The notes under the pieces are model-generated. The model did not search any database. It was not told the DNA's origin and was given only the letters and a program-made list of their open reading frames with translations. Positions 1 to 10,135 of a stretch of DNA of 64,000 nucleotides are shown here, piece after piece; position 1 is the first letter of the stretch; every line of letters begins with the position of its first letter. This stretch comes from Congeria kusceri (lineage: Eukaryota; Mollusca; Bivalvia; Myida; Dreissenidae): NCBI GenBank assembly GCA_027627225.1, contig CM051029.1, forward strand, positions 12,994,023-13,058,022, given 5' to 3'. Both the position numbers and the translations under genes were made by a program.

Positions 1-1555
1 AAAGACGATGCTTGTTCTATAAGTTTACTATAAAAGTTGCAATCAAGGTCCGCTTGGCCAAAACTTACCATCACCAATCCCCTTATCGCCCACTAATAAC
101 AACACACGCTAGCCAAGTGTTGTTATTGACACCGTATCAGCGATAAAGATCTATTGATTTTGTCACGCTCCGATGCTACGGCGTATGACCGTGGTCGCTA
201 ATTGCTACCAATAGACGTATTGTTATTGTTAAGTGGCTTCTTATAAAAGCCGACTGCTTTTGTGTTTTATGGCCCAACGTTACTAACATCTTGTGTTTTA
301 TACCAAGCTTGGTTTAGAAAAGCACGTGCAAAGTAGCGTACAAAATAAGTTATTTAATTAAATACAGACGAATGCGTTTTTGTCATTCACAGAAATTTAC
401 TTTCACTTTCGCCCCATTTTCAGAAAATAGTTTGTACATGATATTGCATTGAATCTAAATTTAAATGCACTTGTTGATTAGTCGTTATAATTAAATAAGA
501 ACAGTGCCCGATGGGCGCTCATCGGGTTATGTGTTGACGCATGTTCAATAGGGAATACCCACGTCCCAATGGGACGTCAATTACATCAAATCTTTAAATA
601 GAAAATAGAATCATATCCCACAATTCACTTTACTGTATACTTCCGAAAAATGGCGAACGTTTGTGTTTATGAAATTATTAAACACATTAATTGTATAGTC
701 AGTGGTTTGTGTTTAGCATGCATTACGGACTGAAATTAAAGATCGTTTTTAGTTGTCCCGCCGCGAGGTCAAATCATTAATGTCCCGACAATTTTCACGA
801 AATGTCCCGATTTTGGCCAGAAAAATTATGGCATGTTTGGATAAACACATTAATTTTTATCGAAGATTTTGGAATAATTTCGACACAATGACAGATGCAT
901 GAAGCTTTCAATGAGCTCTTGTTTATTCAACATGCTAAATTTGATACCATAATATTACATAAATTATATCTTAATCTTTGATGCAACTATTCTTTAACTT
1001 CATGTTAAAATGAAGTTTTTATTTTTCATATTATGTTAGAAATATTAAGCTTTATAGAAGATTTCGGTACAATTTTGATTGATTCATGCAGTTTCCAGTG
1101 GATTCATGAAGATTCCCGTATTTACAGTTACCCGGATTCCTGGACTCCATGTTCCAGTGATTTTTTAGGGCTTATTTGGGGCCGAAATTCGGCCCCATTC
1201 CCCATCTCAAAAGGTATATATTTTTCCCCTATAATGACTTTAAAATTCCCCTCTCAATGTAAGCTTTATTTGAAACAAAATTATCTAAATTTGGAGCAAA
1301 ATCGACAAAGTTAGAAGCATTTTTGTATATGTTCCCTAAGCTATTTTCATCAAACCAAGTTTTAGCGTAATTGAGTGTAATATAATTTAGCATTTGTAGC
1401 AAAGTATTTGATTAATGTTTTATAACAAAGTAGAATATAAACATGTAATCATACTTATCAACGAAAATATAGTTGCCCTTTCTTCTTTAAATACCCCATC
1501 TGAAGGGTCACCTTTTCCCCAAAGTGAAAAAAAAGCACTGTGTTCGGAAATTCTA
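1..1555. other. gene-free AT-rich stretch with small hairpins
   Basis: No supportable gene. Short perfect inverted repeats are visible: an 11-bp stem (AATAACAACAC) at 95-105/117-127, CCCGATG/CATCGGG near 507-527, ACGTCCC/GGGACGT at 561-577, and GGGGCCGAA/TTCGGCCCC near 1178-1196. The last sits next to CCCC-rich AT text that resembles repeat termini, but no element boundary could be fixed. Short reading frames here have no recognisable motif. Confidence 0.5.
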
Positions 1556-2391
1556 GCTAAAGAAACTTCATCGAACAGGTTGTATAGTACTGACTAGACC
1601 TGTTTGCTGAAGCCAACCCCGTGTCGAAAGTCTACCAGAGCCATGACAGATTTATGTCAGGCTATAAATTAATAATTTTGAAATTTATGAAAGGAAGCAA
1701 TGCATATACAGGTATGTTGTTATAAATTCTTGACATGTGGCATGTTTTGCAAATCAAAATAAACAAATGCGTAGATTAATTCCAGAAAATGTCTCTAATC
1801 GGCATACAATGTACAATTAGGCCGCCATTGTTGCTTCGTGACGAGAGTTTCATTCTGATATTTTGAATTGACCTTGACCGCATGCTCAGAAATGTCGACA
1901 CAACTTTTGGTTTCCGCAATGCATTTTTAGTTCAATAACTCATGTCTGACCAGCATACACATTGGATTATCATTAACGTAGCTAAAGGAACTTCAGCGAA
2001 CAGATTTTATAGTACTGACTAGACCTGTTCGCTGAAGCTAACCCGTATCGAAAGTCTACCAGAGTCATGACATATTTATGTCACGCTATAAATCAATAAT
2101 TTTAAACTTTATGAAGGAAATAAAATATACAGGTATGTCGGTATAAATTCTTGACATGTGGCGTGTTTTGCGAATCGAAATAGTCAAATGCATAGAATAA
2201 TACCAGAAAATGTCTCTAATCGGCATACGATGTATAATTAGGCCGCCATTGTTGTTTGATCACATGACGAGAGTTTCATTCGAATATTTTCAAATCGACC
2301 TTGACCACGTGATCAGAATTGTCAACACAACTTTCGGTTTCCGTAATGTATTTTTTGTTCAATAACTCAAGTCTGACCAGCATACACATTG
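1556..2391. repeat. 425-bp tandem duplication, two copies
   Basis: Copy 1 starts at 1556 (GCTAAAGAAACTTC) and copy 2 at 1981 (GCTAAAGGAACTTC), an offset of 425 bp. Both run in register through the same landmarks (TAGTACTGACTAGACCTGTT, AGTCTACCAGAG, TTCTTGACATGTGGC, TTAGGCCGCCATTGTTG) to GACCAGCATACACATTG at the end of each. By eye the copies are about 90% identical, with a small insertion (TGATCACA) in copy 2. There is no coding frame across the unit. Confidence 0.9.
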
Positions 2392-3256
2392 TTTTAATAT
2401 TGAGGTTTAATCTATTATTCCTTGTCTATGTATGAAAAGTATAGTGTGTTCATAAAACAGGCACCAGTGAGGTTAAACTCCATAGAATTCTGTTTTCTTT
2501 CAAAACAGAAAGAGCACATGTTTTGTTACTAAAAATAGGATAAAAGTCACATGACTGTAAAATACCGCGAGATTATCATTTCACAAATGAATTCGATCTG
2601 GATGATTACCGATACATTGTGTAACGAAACAGTTATTTAGAGATATGTTTAGACAGTATTTTGTCAAAAGTATGCTATATAGGTGTAAAAATTATCCATC
2701 TATCCAATTACGCTGCCTATTTTCATCAGTTCTACATTAAAAAGCACTGTTGGGGAGCTTTTATGGTGACTGTCGATGAACTGTTAAATTCTGGTAGACT
2801 TTGCTATGGGGGTTTTCCCATAACTTTATGTTGCGCCAAGTCAGAAAATATAAAAAGCGACATTTTAAGTTATGGTAGCCAAAACTATTATTAACGTTAT
2901 TATATGAACTACAGGAAATTGGCATTAAATGTTTAGACTTAGCGTGGATTCTGCCCCATATAAAAATAAAAAATAGCTCAGAATCCACTGTCACTGATTA
3001 CGTTTAATAATTTGGACTAGCGAGAAGTCCTGGTATCTAGAAAAATATAGTGGATCACTTACACTATGTTTACCACCGTGACATTTCTAAATTCACACAC
3101 GAAGGTAAAATTCACCAGTGTAATAAAATCGCTGAAAGTTTGAAACTAAATACATAAACTCTCTTCTTGTATTCATCTACGTCGTGGGACATAGATTTGG
3201 ATACACAAAAATCAACACAATTAAATAATTCATAACATTTCATTAATTGAACATAA
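2392..3256. other. no gene recognised
   Basis: AT-rich sequence with only short overlapping frames on both strands. A 10-bp inverted repeat GTGGATTCTG/CAGAATCCAC lies at 2944-2953/2979-2988 with a 25-nt loop. Nothing else is supportable. Confidence 0.4.
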
Positions 3257-3505
3257 CCTATTGATTTGATTTCCGCCATATTAACAAAAAGTCCTGAGAA
3301 TGAAGTCAAAACTGATCAACTTACCTCACATCATGTTCACTTTCCGCCAAAATTGAAATCAGATGAATCCGCATTTTACAAGCGTCCACTGCAAAGTGTA
3401 AAACTCGGAATATATGGGAAACCCGGAACATTTCTCGGATTTCCTGGAACCGATAAAATGGGTTATGTTAAACAACATTTACAAAAGAAGTATAATTTAA
3501 AATAA
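3257..3505 (+). CDS. possible 3'-terminal exon of an unidentified host gene
   Basis: The frame is open from just after a TAA at 3254-3256 to the stop ending at 3505. The last 70 or so residues are less AT-biased than the surroundings and look protein-like: Pro/Gly-rich with PGTFLGFPGTDKMGY near the end and a basic tail (HLQKKYNLK). A consensus AATAAA follows at 3563-3568, about 60 bp past the stop, as expected for a last exon. Possible splice acceptors (an AG near 3290) are weak because no pyrimidine tract precedes them, and there is no upstream partner exon in view. I do not recognise the family. It could equally be a chance frame. Confidence 0.22.
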   Translation, partial: PIDLISAILTKSPENEVKTDQLTSHHVHFPPKLKSDESAFYKRPLQSVKLGIYGKPGTFLGFPGTDKMGYVKQHLQKKYNLK

Positions 3506-3774
3506 GACATTTTAATCTATCTAAATTATAAGAATATAATGACATAGGGTCTACTTATTCAAAATAAAGTTATTTTTACAACTAAGTGAACTTTTAAGTC
3601 TGTATAGCCAATGTCAAGTCCTGTCAATTACGGACTCTTCAAAAATAGTTATAAAACATTTTTGTCAATCGACCTTCATAAAAAGGTAAATATGTAGAAA
3701 ATATGTAAGCGTTGTAAAAGTATAAATAATACAATTCTTAAGAGTTTGTTGAGAGTTTAATTATGCAAAAATGT

Positions 3775-4435
3775 GATAGACTTCAAAAGTTAAAATGCTC
3801 ATGATGATTGGTTTTATTGTGACTTGAATTATATCGAAAATGTGTGCCTGGCCTCAAAAGGTGCATGTAAAGTCATCATATTGAAAGAGTTTATTATGGC
3901 TTGAATGATCTCAAACATGTGTACATTTCATCAAAAGGTTAAGTCCTCATATTGTAGGAGTTTGTTGTGAGTTGAATTCTGTAAAATATTGGTATTGGGG
4001 TTATTCCTCAAAATGTAAAGTACTCATACTGTAGGAGTTTGTTGTGAGTTGGATTCTGTAAAACATTTGTTAGTCCTCAAAAGGTAAAGTCCTCGTATTG
4101 TATGAGTTTGTTGAGAGTTGTTATGAGTTGGTTTCTGCAAAACAATTGTGTTAGTCATCAGATTGTAGTCCTCATATTGTAGGAATTTAATATGAGTTGA
4201 AGTCAGTAAAACATCCGTGTTAGTCATCAAAATGTAGTCCTCATATTGTGGGAGTTGTTGTGCGTTGAATTCTGTAAAGCATTCGTTTTACTGCTCAAAA
4301 TGTAGTCCTCATAATGTGGGAGTTGTTTTGAAGTGAATTATGCAAACCTCTTGTGTTAGTACTCAAAAGGTAAAGTCCTAATATTGTAGGAAATGTTGTA
4401 ACTTGAAGTATGTAACAAATATACCTTACCTTAAC
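3775..4435. repeat. decayed tandem array, period about 70 bp, roughly 9-10 copies
   Basis: The phrase TCCTCATATTGTAGGAG recurs, with changes, near 3944, 4024, 4090, 4167, 4238, 4306 and 4377. It is followed each time by TTTGTTGTGAGTTGAATTCTG-like text, AAAACATTTGTGTTAGT and CTCAAAAGGTAAAG. Spacing is 66-80 bp. Copies upstream of 3940 are more decayed (GTTTATTATGGCTTGAATG). No coding function is visible. Confidence 0.8.
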
Positions 4436-5230
4436 ATTCTTGTTCGCAATACCGCAAACAAACAATATTTTAAGTATGTAAGCATCTAAACATTATATCG
4501 GTCAGCTGCGAACACATTTCCCTAGTGCAACAGTCCCAACATGTTAATATGTTCCCTTATCTCTTTATTTAAAATTGACGATCACGGTTTAGGGGCAACC
4601 CTTTGGCTTCGTTTCACATTACAAGTAGCATAAATTATTTGTGTCCAGTTGGAAGCACATGCCCCTCTGGCCCCCTCCCTTTAAAAAGGTGCCTGGTGTA
4701 CGCGTTGGTGTTGGATCACTTACGACACACAGCGTGTTCTCACAATCTTTTGTTTTCTTTTTAAACATTAATGTTTAAGATACACACATTACGCAAAACG
4801 TATGGCCCTGTCACCAAAGTTTCAGGGGCAAAGGTTACGTTTCAACACTAGGGTGGCGAAGTAGGGACTAGGGCCAACTAAATTTAAATTGTTTTCTTTC
4901 CACGCTGCGTTTAAAATATCATATTAAAGACTTAAATTACAGAGACCGTATTTAGGAATTTATAAGGACGCAATAACAGCATTGACTATATTATTGTTGT
5001 ATTATCTGATTTGTTTTGATGTTTGTCATGATTGTAAAATAACAACGTTCCTATGTTATAAACTAGTAAACTATGCCAAAACTGGTCAGATAGTCAAATA
5101 TTCTCTCTGGTCAGATGCAACTTTTATATTATTAATGTTGTTATGCCTTTTTTTTCTTTTCATGCGAACTTTAAAGAAAGTTTAAATTTAGTGACTGATT
5201 TGGTATATTTTTTATTTAATGACAAAAATC
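4436..5230. other. no gene recognised
   Basis: AT-rich, apart from a locally CT-rich patch near 4670-4710 (CCCCTCTGGCCCCCTCCC). The short hydrophobic frame at 4982-5185 is composed of AT-rich codons and has no motif. It ends just before the fold-back element. Confidence 0.4.
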
Positions 5231-5279
5231 TACGGTGGCATAAAGAAGACATATGAGATATTTTATTTAGCGGTATCTA
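5231..5279 (+). repeat. left terminal inverted repeat of element A
   Basis: 49 bp beginning TACGGTGGCATAAAG. It is inverted relative to 6793-6841 with the same length and only a handful of mismatches. The first 14 bp are shared with the ends of the element at 9262-9764. Confidence 0.8.
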
Positions 5280-5357
5280 ATACGTGCGCACGAGATAGCT
5301 ATTACGTGGCCACGCAATAGTTATTACGTTTGCATGCGATAGATTAAGAACGCACGT
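5280..5357. repeat. short palindromic 22-bp repeat array, left side of element A
   Basis: About four degenerate copies of a 22-bp unit whose core is the self-complementary CGTGCGCACG followed by TAATAGCTAT-like text. Copies include ACGTGCGCACGAGATAG and ACGTGGCCACGCAATAG. Confidence 0.7.
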
Positions 5358-5406
5358 AATAAATGACCAATAATATGACACATATTCTCATTGGTTTAAT
5401 TTGGGT

Positions 5407-5441
5407 TAGGCTAAAAAATTAATGATTTGTTTTTCAGGCAC
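5407..5441 (+). repeat. inner inverted repeat, left copy
   Basis: Contains AGGCTAAAAAAT and TTGTTTTTCAGGCAC. The same blocks occur in reverse complement at 6509-6544. It brackets the core of element A and suggests an element nested inside, or a second pair of internal ends. Confidence 0.6.
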
Positions 5442-5711
5442 CGCCTCTTTGTTTTTTTATGGCCCGCTCCAAAATTGATTTTATACCCAAAAAAATATTA
5501 ATGTTTTCTCGAATTTTCATTTTAACTCAGCTGAAGAATCTGGTAGAGGTAAAATTCCGTATAAATTCGTGTACATTCGGTATATCGGGTAGCCTTCCTG
5601 ATAAAAAAGGCTCTTGATGTCAAAGCAATGAAAACGTTATAAAGTCATGGCATATACTCTCTGCCTATAGTAAAGACGACACATTCTTTAATCTCTTTAA
5701 AAGGTTTTCAG

Positions 5712-6185
5712 ATTCATAAATGATTTATTATCAAACTATACATTACTGACAGCGAAATTAGAGGTTGCTAAAAACTCAACTTGTAAAACTGTTGAATTTG
5801 ATGTTATTGTCAATGACGCCGTCGGTGCTTTTGGACTTTTTGTTCGGTTCTATGTTGAGGAGGCTGGTACATCTACAGTACAGGGTTACAAGATGTTCAT
5901 TTTATGAAGACGTTCATTTTTAGATGTACCCAACCTGATATTTGCTTTTCATATCGATTGCCTTTCCATAAAGTGAAGTGGGAGGCTTTAAGCCATGCAC
6001 TTGTCTCTATGGCTGTATATATGTCCCAAAATTGCGATAAGTCCTATTTAACAGCGACATTTAGTGATGGTGACATGTTTTTTGGTGTGTTCAAGCATGT
6101 TCCATCGGGTTATATGTCACCACTTATTTATAGTCTTGTAGCATTTCTCTTTAATTTAAACGAAAATTTTAATATTAGGTTTTGA
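5712..6185 (+). pseudogene. broken coding fragment inside fold-back element A
   Basis: An open frame follows an acceptor-like AGGTTTTCAG (to 5711). It reads from TTC at 5713 through EFDVIVNDAVGAFGLFVRFY to a TGA at 5905-5907. The neighbouring frame opens at ATG 5904 and runs to 6185 (MKTFIFRCTQPDICFSY... ending FNLNENFNIRF). The break coincides with a 17-bp imperfect tandem duplication: the segment around AAGATGTTCATTTT is repeated as AAGACGTTCATTTT 17 bp later, which shifts the frame. Together the two frames give about 150 codons of plausible protein. I recognise no family. It may be a captured host exon, a remnant of the element's own gene, or a chance frame. Confidence 0.4.
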
Positions 6186-6508
6186 AGTGACAGTTTGTGT
6201 TCTTTAGAAGCGAATGTGTTAAACGAGTGTTACTAAGAAATTTGCTTCCTAATATAGTTGATAAGAAAACCATGGCAATAAACATTTTGATTGAGCTATG
6301 TTGTAACTGGAAAACATTGTATTTTTAAAATACAGCTTGTGTTGGTATTAAAACTTAAAACTGTAAGTAATCTGTATTTATTTCATTGTTTTGATAATTT
6401 ATTTCAACGTTTTTATAGAAAAATAGTAAGAAAAAATACAATAAAAATACAATCTTAAATAAAAATTAAAATTCCCTCTCCCTTCTCATTTTTTTTGTTG
6501 TTGAAAAA

Positions 6509-6544
6509 GTGCCTGAAAAACAAGTCGTCATTTTTTTAGCCTTA
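6509..6544 (-). repeat. inner inverted repeat, right copy
   Basis: GTGCCTGAAAAACAAG followed by TTTTTTTAGCCTTA is the reverse complement of the 5407-5441 sequence, with a few changes. Confidence 0.6.
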
Positions 6545-6792
6545 GCTATCGAGTGCACACGAAATAGCTATCGTGCGCGCAAATAGTAGTATCGCGTGCG
6601 CACGTATTACTATCGCGTACTATCACTGCACGTAATACCTATAGTGTGCGAACGTAATACTATCGCGTTCGCACTATCGTAATAACTATCACTTTCGCAC
6701 GTAATAACTATTGCGTGCGAATGATATACCTATCGCGTACGCACGTAATATCCAACAGGTGCGCACGTAATAACTTTCGCGTGCACACGTAA
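6545..6792. repeat. palindromic 22-bp repeat array, right side of element A
   Basis: About 11 degenerate copies of the CGTGCGCACG/TAATAGCTAT unit (for example GCGTACGCACGTAATA, GTGCGCACGTAATAAC). It is much longer than the left array, so the element is asymmetric. Confidence 0.8.
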
Positions 6793-6841
6793 TAGATACC
6801 GCTAAATTAAATAAATCATGTGTCACATTTATGCCACCGTA
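6793..6841 (-). repeat. right terminal inverted repeat of element A
   Basis: Ends TTTATGCCACCGTA, the exact reverse complement of the left terminus. Confidence 0.8.
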
Positions 6842-9261
6842 ATAAACAGAATATTAAATGTTCTCTTGAAAATCGACTTTATTTAAAGCCACACACAAGG
6901 TGTCGCAAGGAAAAGAAACCATCGGTATTTAACCAAGATTTAAAGAGTGTTGCGCCAGATTTATATTTCGGGGATATTTTTTACTATATGACCGTAAATA
7001 TGCTATTATGCGGACATTGTGATGTTTAACTGCTTATTTTCAGGCACATTCCGGAACTGTTTTGTCGATGCAGATTTATTTCGAAAGAAAGGGCATTCAT
7101 ATCAAAAGATGTTCTAAAATGTTTATCATCATCTGTTCAGCTGAAATTATGACATGAAAATATACAAACCAACAAAGAAAACAATTGAATGTTGAACTTC
7201 AGCACAAGCACGTTATTTAGGACACTCTATTTCGGATTTGTAGGAACGTCAGGTTGTAGATCTAGTTGTAATTTAATTTATATCTTTGTTTTTTTTTTTG
7301 TTTCTTCTGTAAGCTGTTATAATTCCATCTAATAGTGTGATATTTATTTAAACTGTGTGAATTAATTCCCGAAAATGTGCACTTTAGTCTGCTGAATTGC
7401 TGTATTTTGTAAAATATGGCTTTTGGGTAGTGTATATTTTTAAATCTTGCTTTATGATGAGAACATATAGTGCAATAAATTTTGGTAGTTTTTCAAAATT
7501 CTATTATATTGAACATTTTATAATCTGTAATATGTGACTGAAATACTAAGATTTTTATCGGGTTTATCGACAACATATCATTTAAAAAATCTCGATTTCT
7601 TAACATTTATCTAATGTAATGCATATTATTGATGATGTTTGTTTTCATTCCATGTTAATTGCTGTATTAAAGCTTAAAAACTTCATAAATTTTGCAATTT
7701 TCAACTTTTATCAGTGATTTTCGATAGTTTTAAGACAAGTAGAATTTTAGCAGTTTTAGCGCAAAAGTGCATGTTGCATAATAGCAAATAAAATCAAAAC
7801 AAGGCCGACGACACAATTTTTATTACATTTTGCATATAGTATTTGTGTGAATTATCTGTAGACAAATTATCAGAAATATATATTATTGGAAAAAAAAATG
7901 GATATTGAAATAGCGGTATCGTAGCGGTCTCTTTCGTATTTTACACCTTAACTTAAGTAACGATAATTGCTTCAGATAAAGACCCCAGATCGATAAGAAA
8001 GGAGATGAAGTGTTATGAACTGTACAAAAGTCAAGATTTTGAGGACGAATGCCATTTTACCGCTTATTAAAACCACAAACTAATTAGAATAAGCAGGGTT
8101 GTTTAAGAATATCCATTTCACAACTAAATATCGAACCGACATAATAAATACGATTCATAATATGTTTATCAATTTAAATGATGTTCTTCTTAAGCGTCGA
8201 ATCACATATTTAATTTTGAAAATATTAATTTAGATAAGATATTTCTGCTATTTAAAGCCATGAATATTGTTAAATTAATGATATAACTTGTAAAACAAAG
8301 TGTTTGAATTTTCTACAAATGCTCAAATGTTTATATATATTATTATTCATATCTAAATTTCAATTGTGTTTAAAAAATTATTAAAATCCTAATATTAATA
8401 TCACATCGAATATGTTAAGAACATTCTCGAAAAACAAATCTCAATTGTGTCATGTCACATTTCTATGACATGATATTGGGTGTAATATATTTATCATGTT
8501 TTTGGGGCTACGTACCGTGTGAATTCGCCAATAAAAGTGTTTGTATGTTTGTCTATCTTTCATCGAGGCCCTTGTACATTGCATCATCATCATCAAATCT
8601 TCTTCTTCTTCTTCGTCCTCTCCTCCTTAATTTCGATGAATTTCTATTGAGGTATTTGATTTTGTATTATTTAATACTGTAGTAAAAAAGCGTAAAGTCT
8701 AATTGTTCTTTTTTAAACAACCGTGTACTTTAGTGTATTCCGAAATCGGTCTTGATGGAACTCTTCTTTAATGTGCAGATAAACTAGTCAGTTAATCGAT
8801 AATTACTACGCTTCGCATACTTAATGCTTCCTGACATTGATGCGGTAGCAGGTCAAATCTATTGATATAGGGTTATATCTATTAAACAAGTATTTTGTTC
8901 TTGAAAAAGATACAATATATGTGTCTTCTTTCATTTTATGAAGCAGACAGGTCTTTAGATTATATTAATATAAACAAATGTTTAAGTTTCACATCGATGT
9001 GCAAAAGAGGTGTGATAGAAGGTCAAAACCAAAACCAATGAATTTTAAATAATGAACACAGACAAGTTTGTTTATAAACACCTTTGCTTCAAATGAAGTA
9101 ACCGCTTTTTACACTTATGTGCCGAAAACGCATTCACACATTGAACATGTGTGATAAACAGCATAAACCAAATAATCTTTAATTAAGCTTTACTATATAA
9201 TTACAAGCTTACTATATAAGAAATTCTTTCTTCTGGAGAAGATGTAATTATATCAAATATA
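6842..9261. other. AT-rich stretch without recognised gene
   Basis: Contains one weak exon candidate (7044-7157) and a short simple-sequence run near 8561-8632 (CATCATCATCATC, then CTTCTTCTTCTTCTTCGTCCTC). All other frames are short and AT-driven. Confidence 0.4.
7044..7157 (+). CDS. possible terminal exon, unidentified
   Basis: An acceptor-like tract (CTGCTTATTTTCAG, ending 7043) is followed by 37 sense codons and a TGA (7155-7157). The reading begins AHSGTVLSMQIYFERKG and ends CSAEIMT. It is outside element A by about 200 bp. No partner exon or family is recognised, so this is a weak call based on the splice-like context only. Confidence 0.15.
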   Translation, partial: AHSGTVLSMQIYFERKGIHIKRCSKMFIIICSAEIMT

Positions 9262-9764
9262 TACGGTGGCATAAAGGTGACATAGAAAATATTTTTCTCT
9301 ATTACGTGCGCACGCGATAGCTATGACGTGCGCACGCCATATGCATTTTGCATGCCTAATCCCGATGTCATACTAATTATAACAGATTGGTCAGCTATCG
9401 CGTGCGCAAGTAATAGCTATGACGTGCGCACGTAATAGCTATCGCGTGCGCACGTAATAGCTTTCGCGTGCGCACGTAATAGCTATCGGATTGGTCAGCT
9501 ATCGCGTGCGCACGTAATAGCTATGACGTGCGCACGTAATAGCTATCGCGTGCGCACGTAATAGCTTTCGCGTGCACACGTAATAGCTATCGCGTGGGCA
9601 CGTGATAACTATCGCGTGCGCACGTGATAACTATCGCGTGCGCACGTGATAACTATCGCGTGCGCACGTCATAGCTATCGCGTGCGCACGTAATAGCTAT
9701 CGCGTGCGCACGTAATAGAGACCGGTCAAAAAAATATTTTCTATGTCCCCTTTATGCCACCTTA
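9262..9764. mobile_element. fold-back element B, short relative of element A
   Basis: About 503 bp. It begins TACGGTGGCATAAAGGTGACATAG and ends in the reverse complement, with one change in the last few bases (GCCACCTTA). The outer TA is again a possible target duplication. The interior is almost entirely the 22-bp CG-rich repeat, with one 45-bp unique patch (about 9341-9385) and a block of about 105 bp, starting at GATTGGTCAGCTATCG, that is itself duplicated (about 9385 and 9490). It lacks the core of element A, so it looks like a miniature derivative. Confidence 0.75.
9301..9717. repeat. palindromic 22-bp CG-rich minisatellite
   Basis: About 17 copies of CGCGTGCGCACGTAATAGCT-type units. 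Each contains the perfect palindrome CGTGCGCACG; alternation of purine and pyrimidine (GTGCGCAC) gives strong Z-DNA potential. The GC content contrasts sharply with the AT-rich surroundings. Copies are much better preserved than in element A. Confidence 0.9.
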
Positions 9765-9784
9765 AAAATATGAGTATATACCGG

Positions 9785-10135
9785 TTAACTTTTGTCAGGC
9801 CAAAAAAGCGGATCCATGATCTAGAAGTGACACACTGGAGTCTGATCTCAGTGGTCGCAGACTCGATCCCCGCTCGACCCTTACCTACTTACTCGTCTTT
9901 CGCATGGCACATTAAACCGAGGTGCAGTGTACTAGGTACTAGCTTCGACCGGGCACTAAATGACACGTGGACATCTCTACATCAGGGCGTCTTCTGTATC
10001 TCGCACTATACCCCGTAACCCAACAAACAAGTCTTTTGGGGGCGATGGCCATATGAGAGAAATCCCGGTCCACTCGATAAAAAACTACTACACACTCAGG
10101 ACAGTATCGAAGTAGATAAAACTGACTTCATGTAG
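9785..10135 (+). mobile_element. probable tRNA-derived SINE
   Basis: The head resembles the RNA polymerase III promoter of a tRNA gene: an A-box-like TAGAAGTGACACACTGG near 9831 and a B-box-like GACTCGATCCCCG about 40 bp later (near 9861). The text after it (TGGCACATTAAACCGAGGTG) resembles the bodies of molluscan SINEs that carry a conserved ACATTAAAC phrase. The sequence is GC-richer than its flanks and starts 20 bp after fold-back element B. The ends and any tail repeat are not clear. A true tRNA gene is unlikely because no cloverleaf closes. Confidence 0.5.

Larger units (their letters stand above)
5231..6841. mobile_element. fold-back (inverted-repeat) transposon A with nested inverted repeats
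   Basis: Both ends carry the same 49-bp terminal inverted repeat (5231-5279 and 6793-6841), starting TACGGTGGCATAAA and ending TTTAGCGGTATCTA. The outermost TA on each side may be a TA target duplication, as in Tc1/mariner-like elements. Inside lie CG-rich 22-bp palindromic repeats on both sides, then a second inverted repeat (5407-5441 / 6509-6544, TGTTTTTCAGGCAC) enclosing a core of about 1.07 kb. The core holds a broken coding fragment (see 5712-6185). No transposase is visible, so the element looks non-autonomous. The layout resembles fold-back elements; the family is unknown to me. Confidence 0.72.

Noticed and set aside
9301..9717. CRISPR-like regular repeats
   Set aside because: Units are contiguous 22-mers without unique spacers, inside a transposon with inverted ends, in eukaryotic sequence.
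9830..9905. A functional tRNA gene
   Set aside because: Only A- and B-box-like promoter blocks are recognisable; no acceptor stem or cloverleaf closes. SINE head is the better reading.
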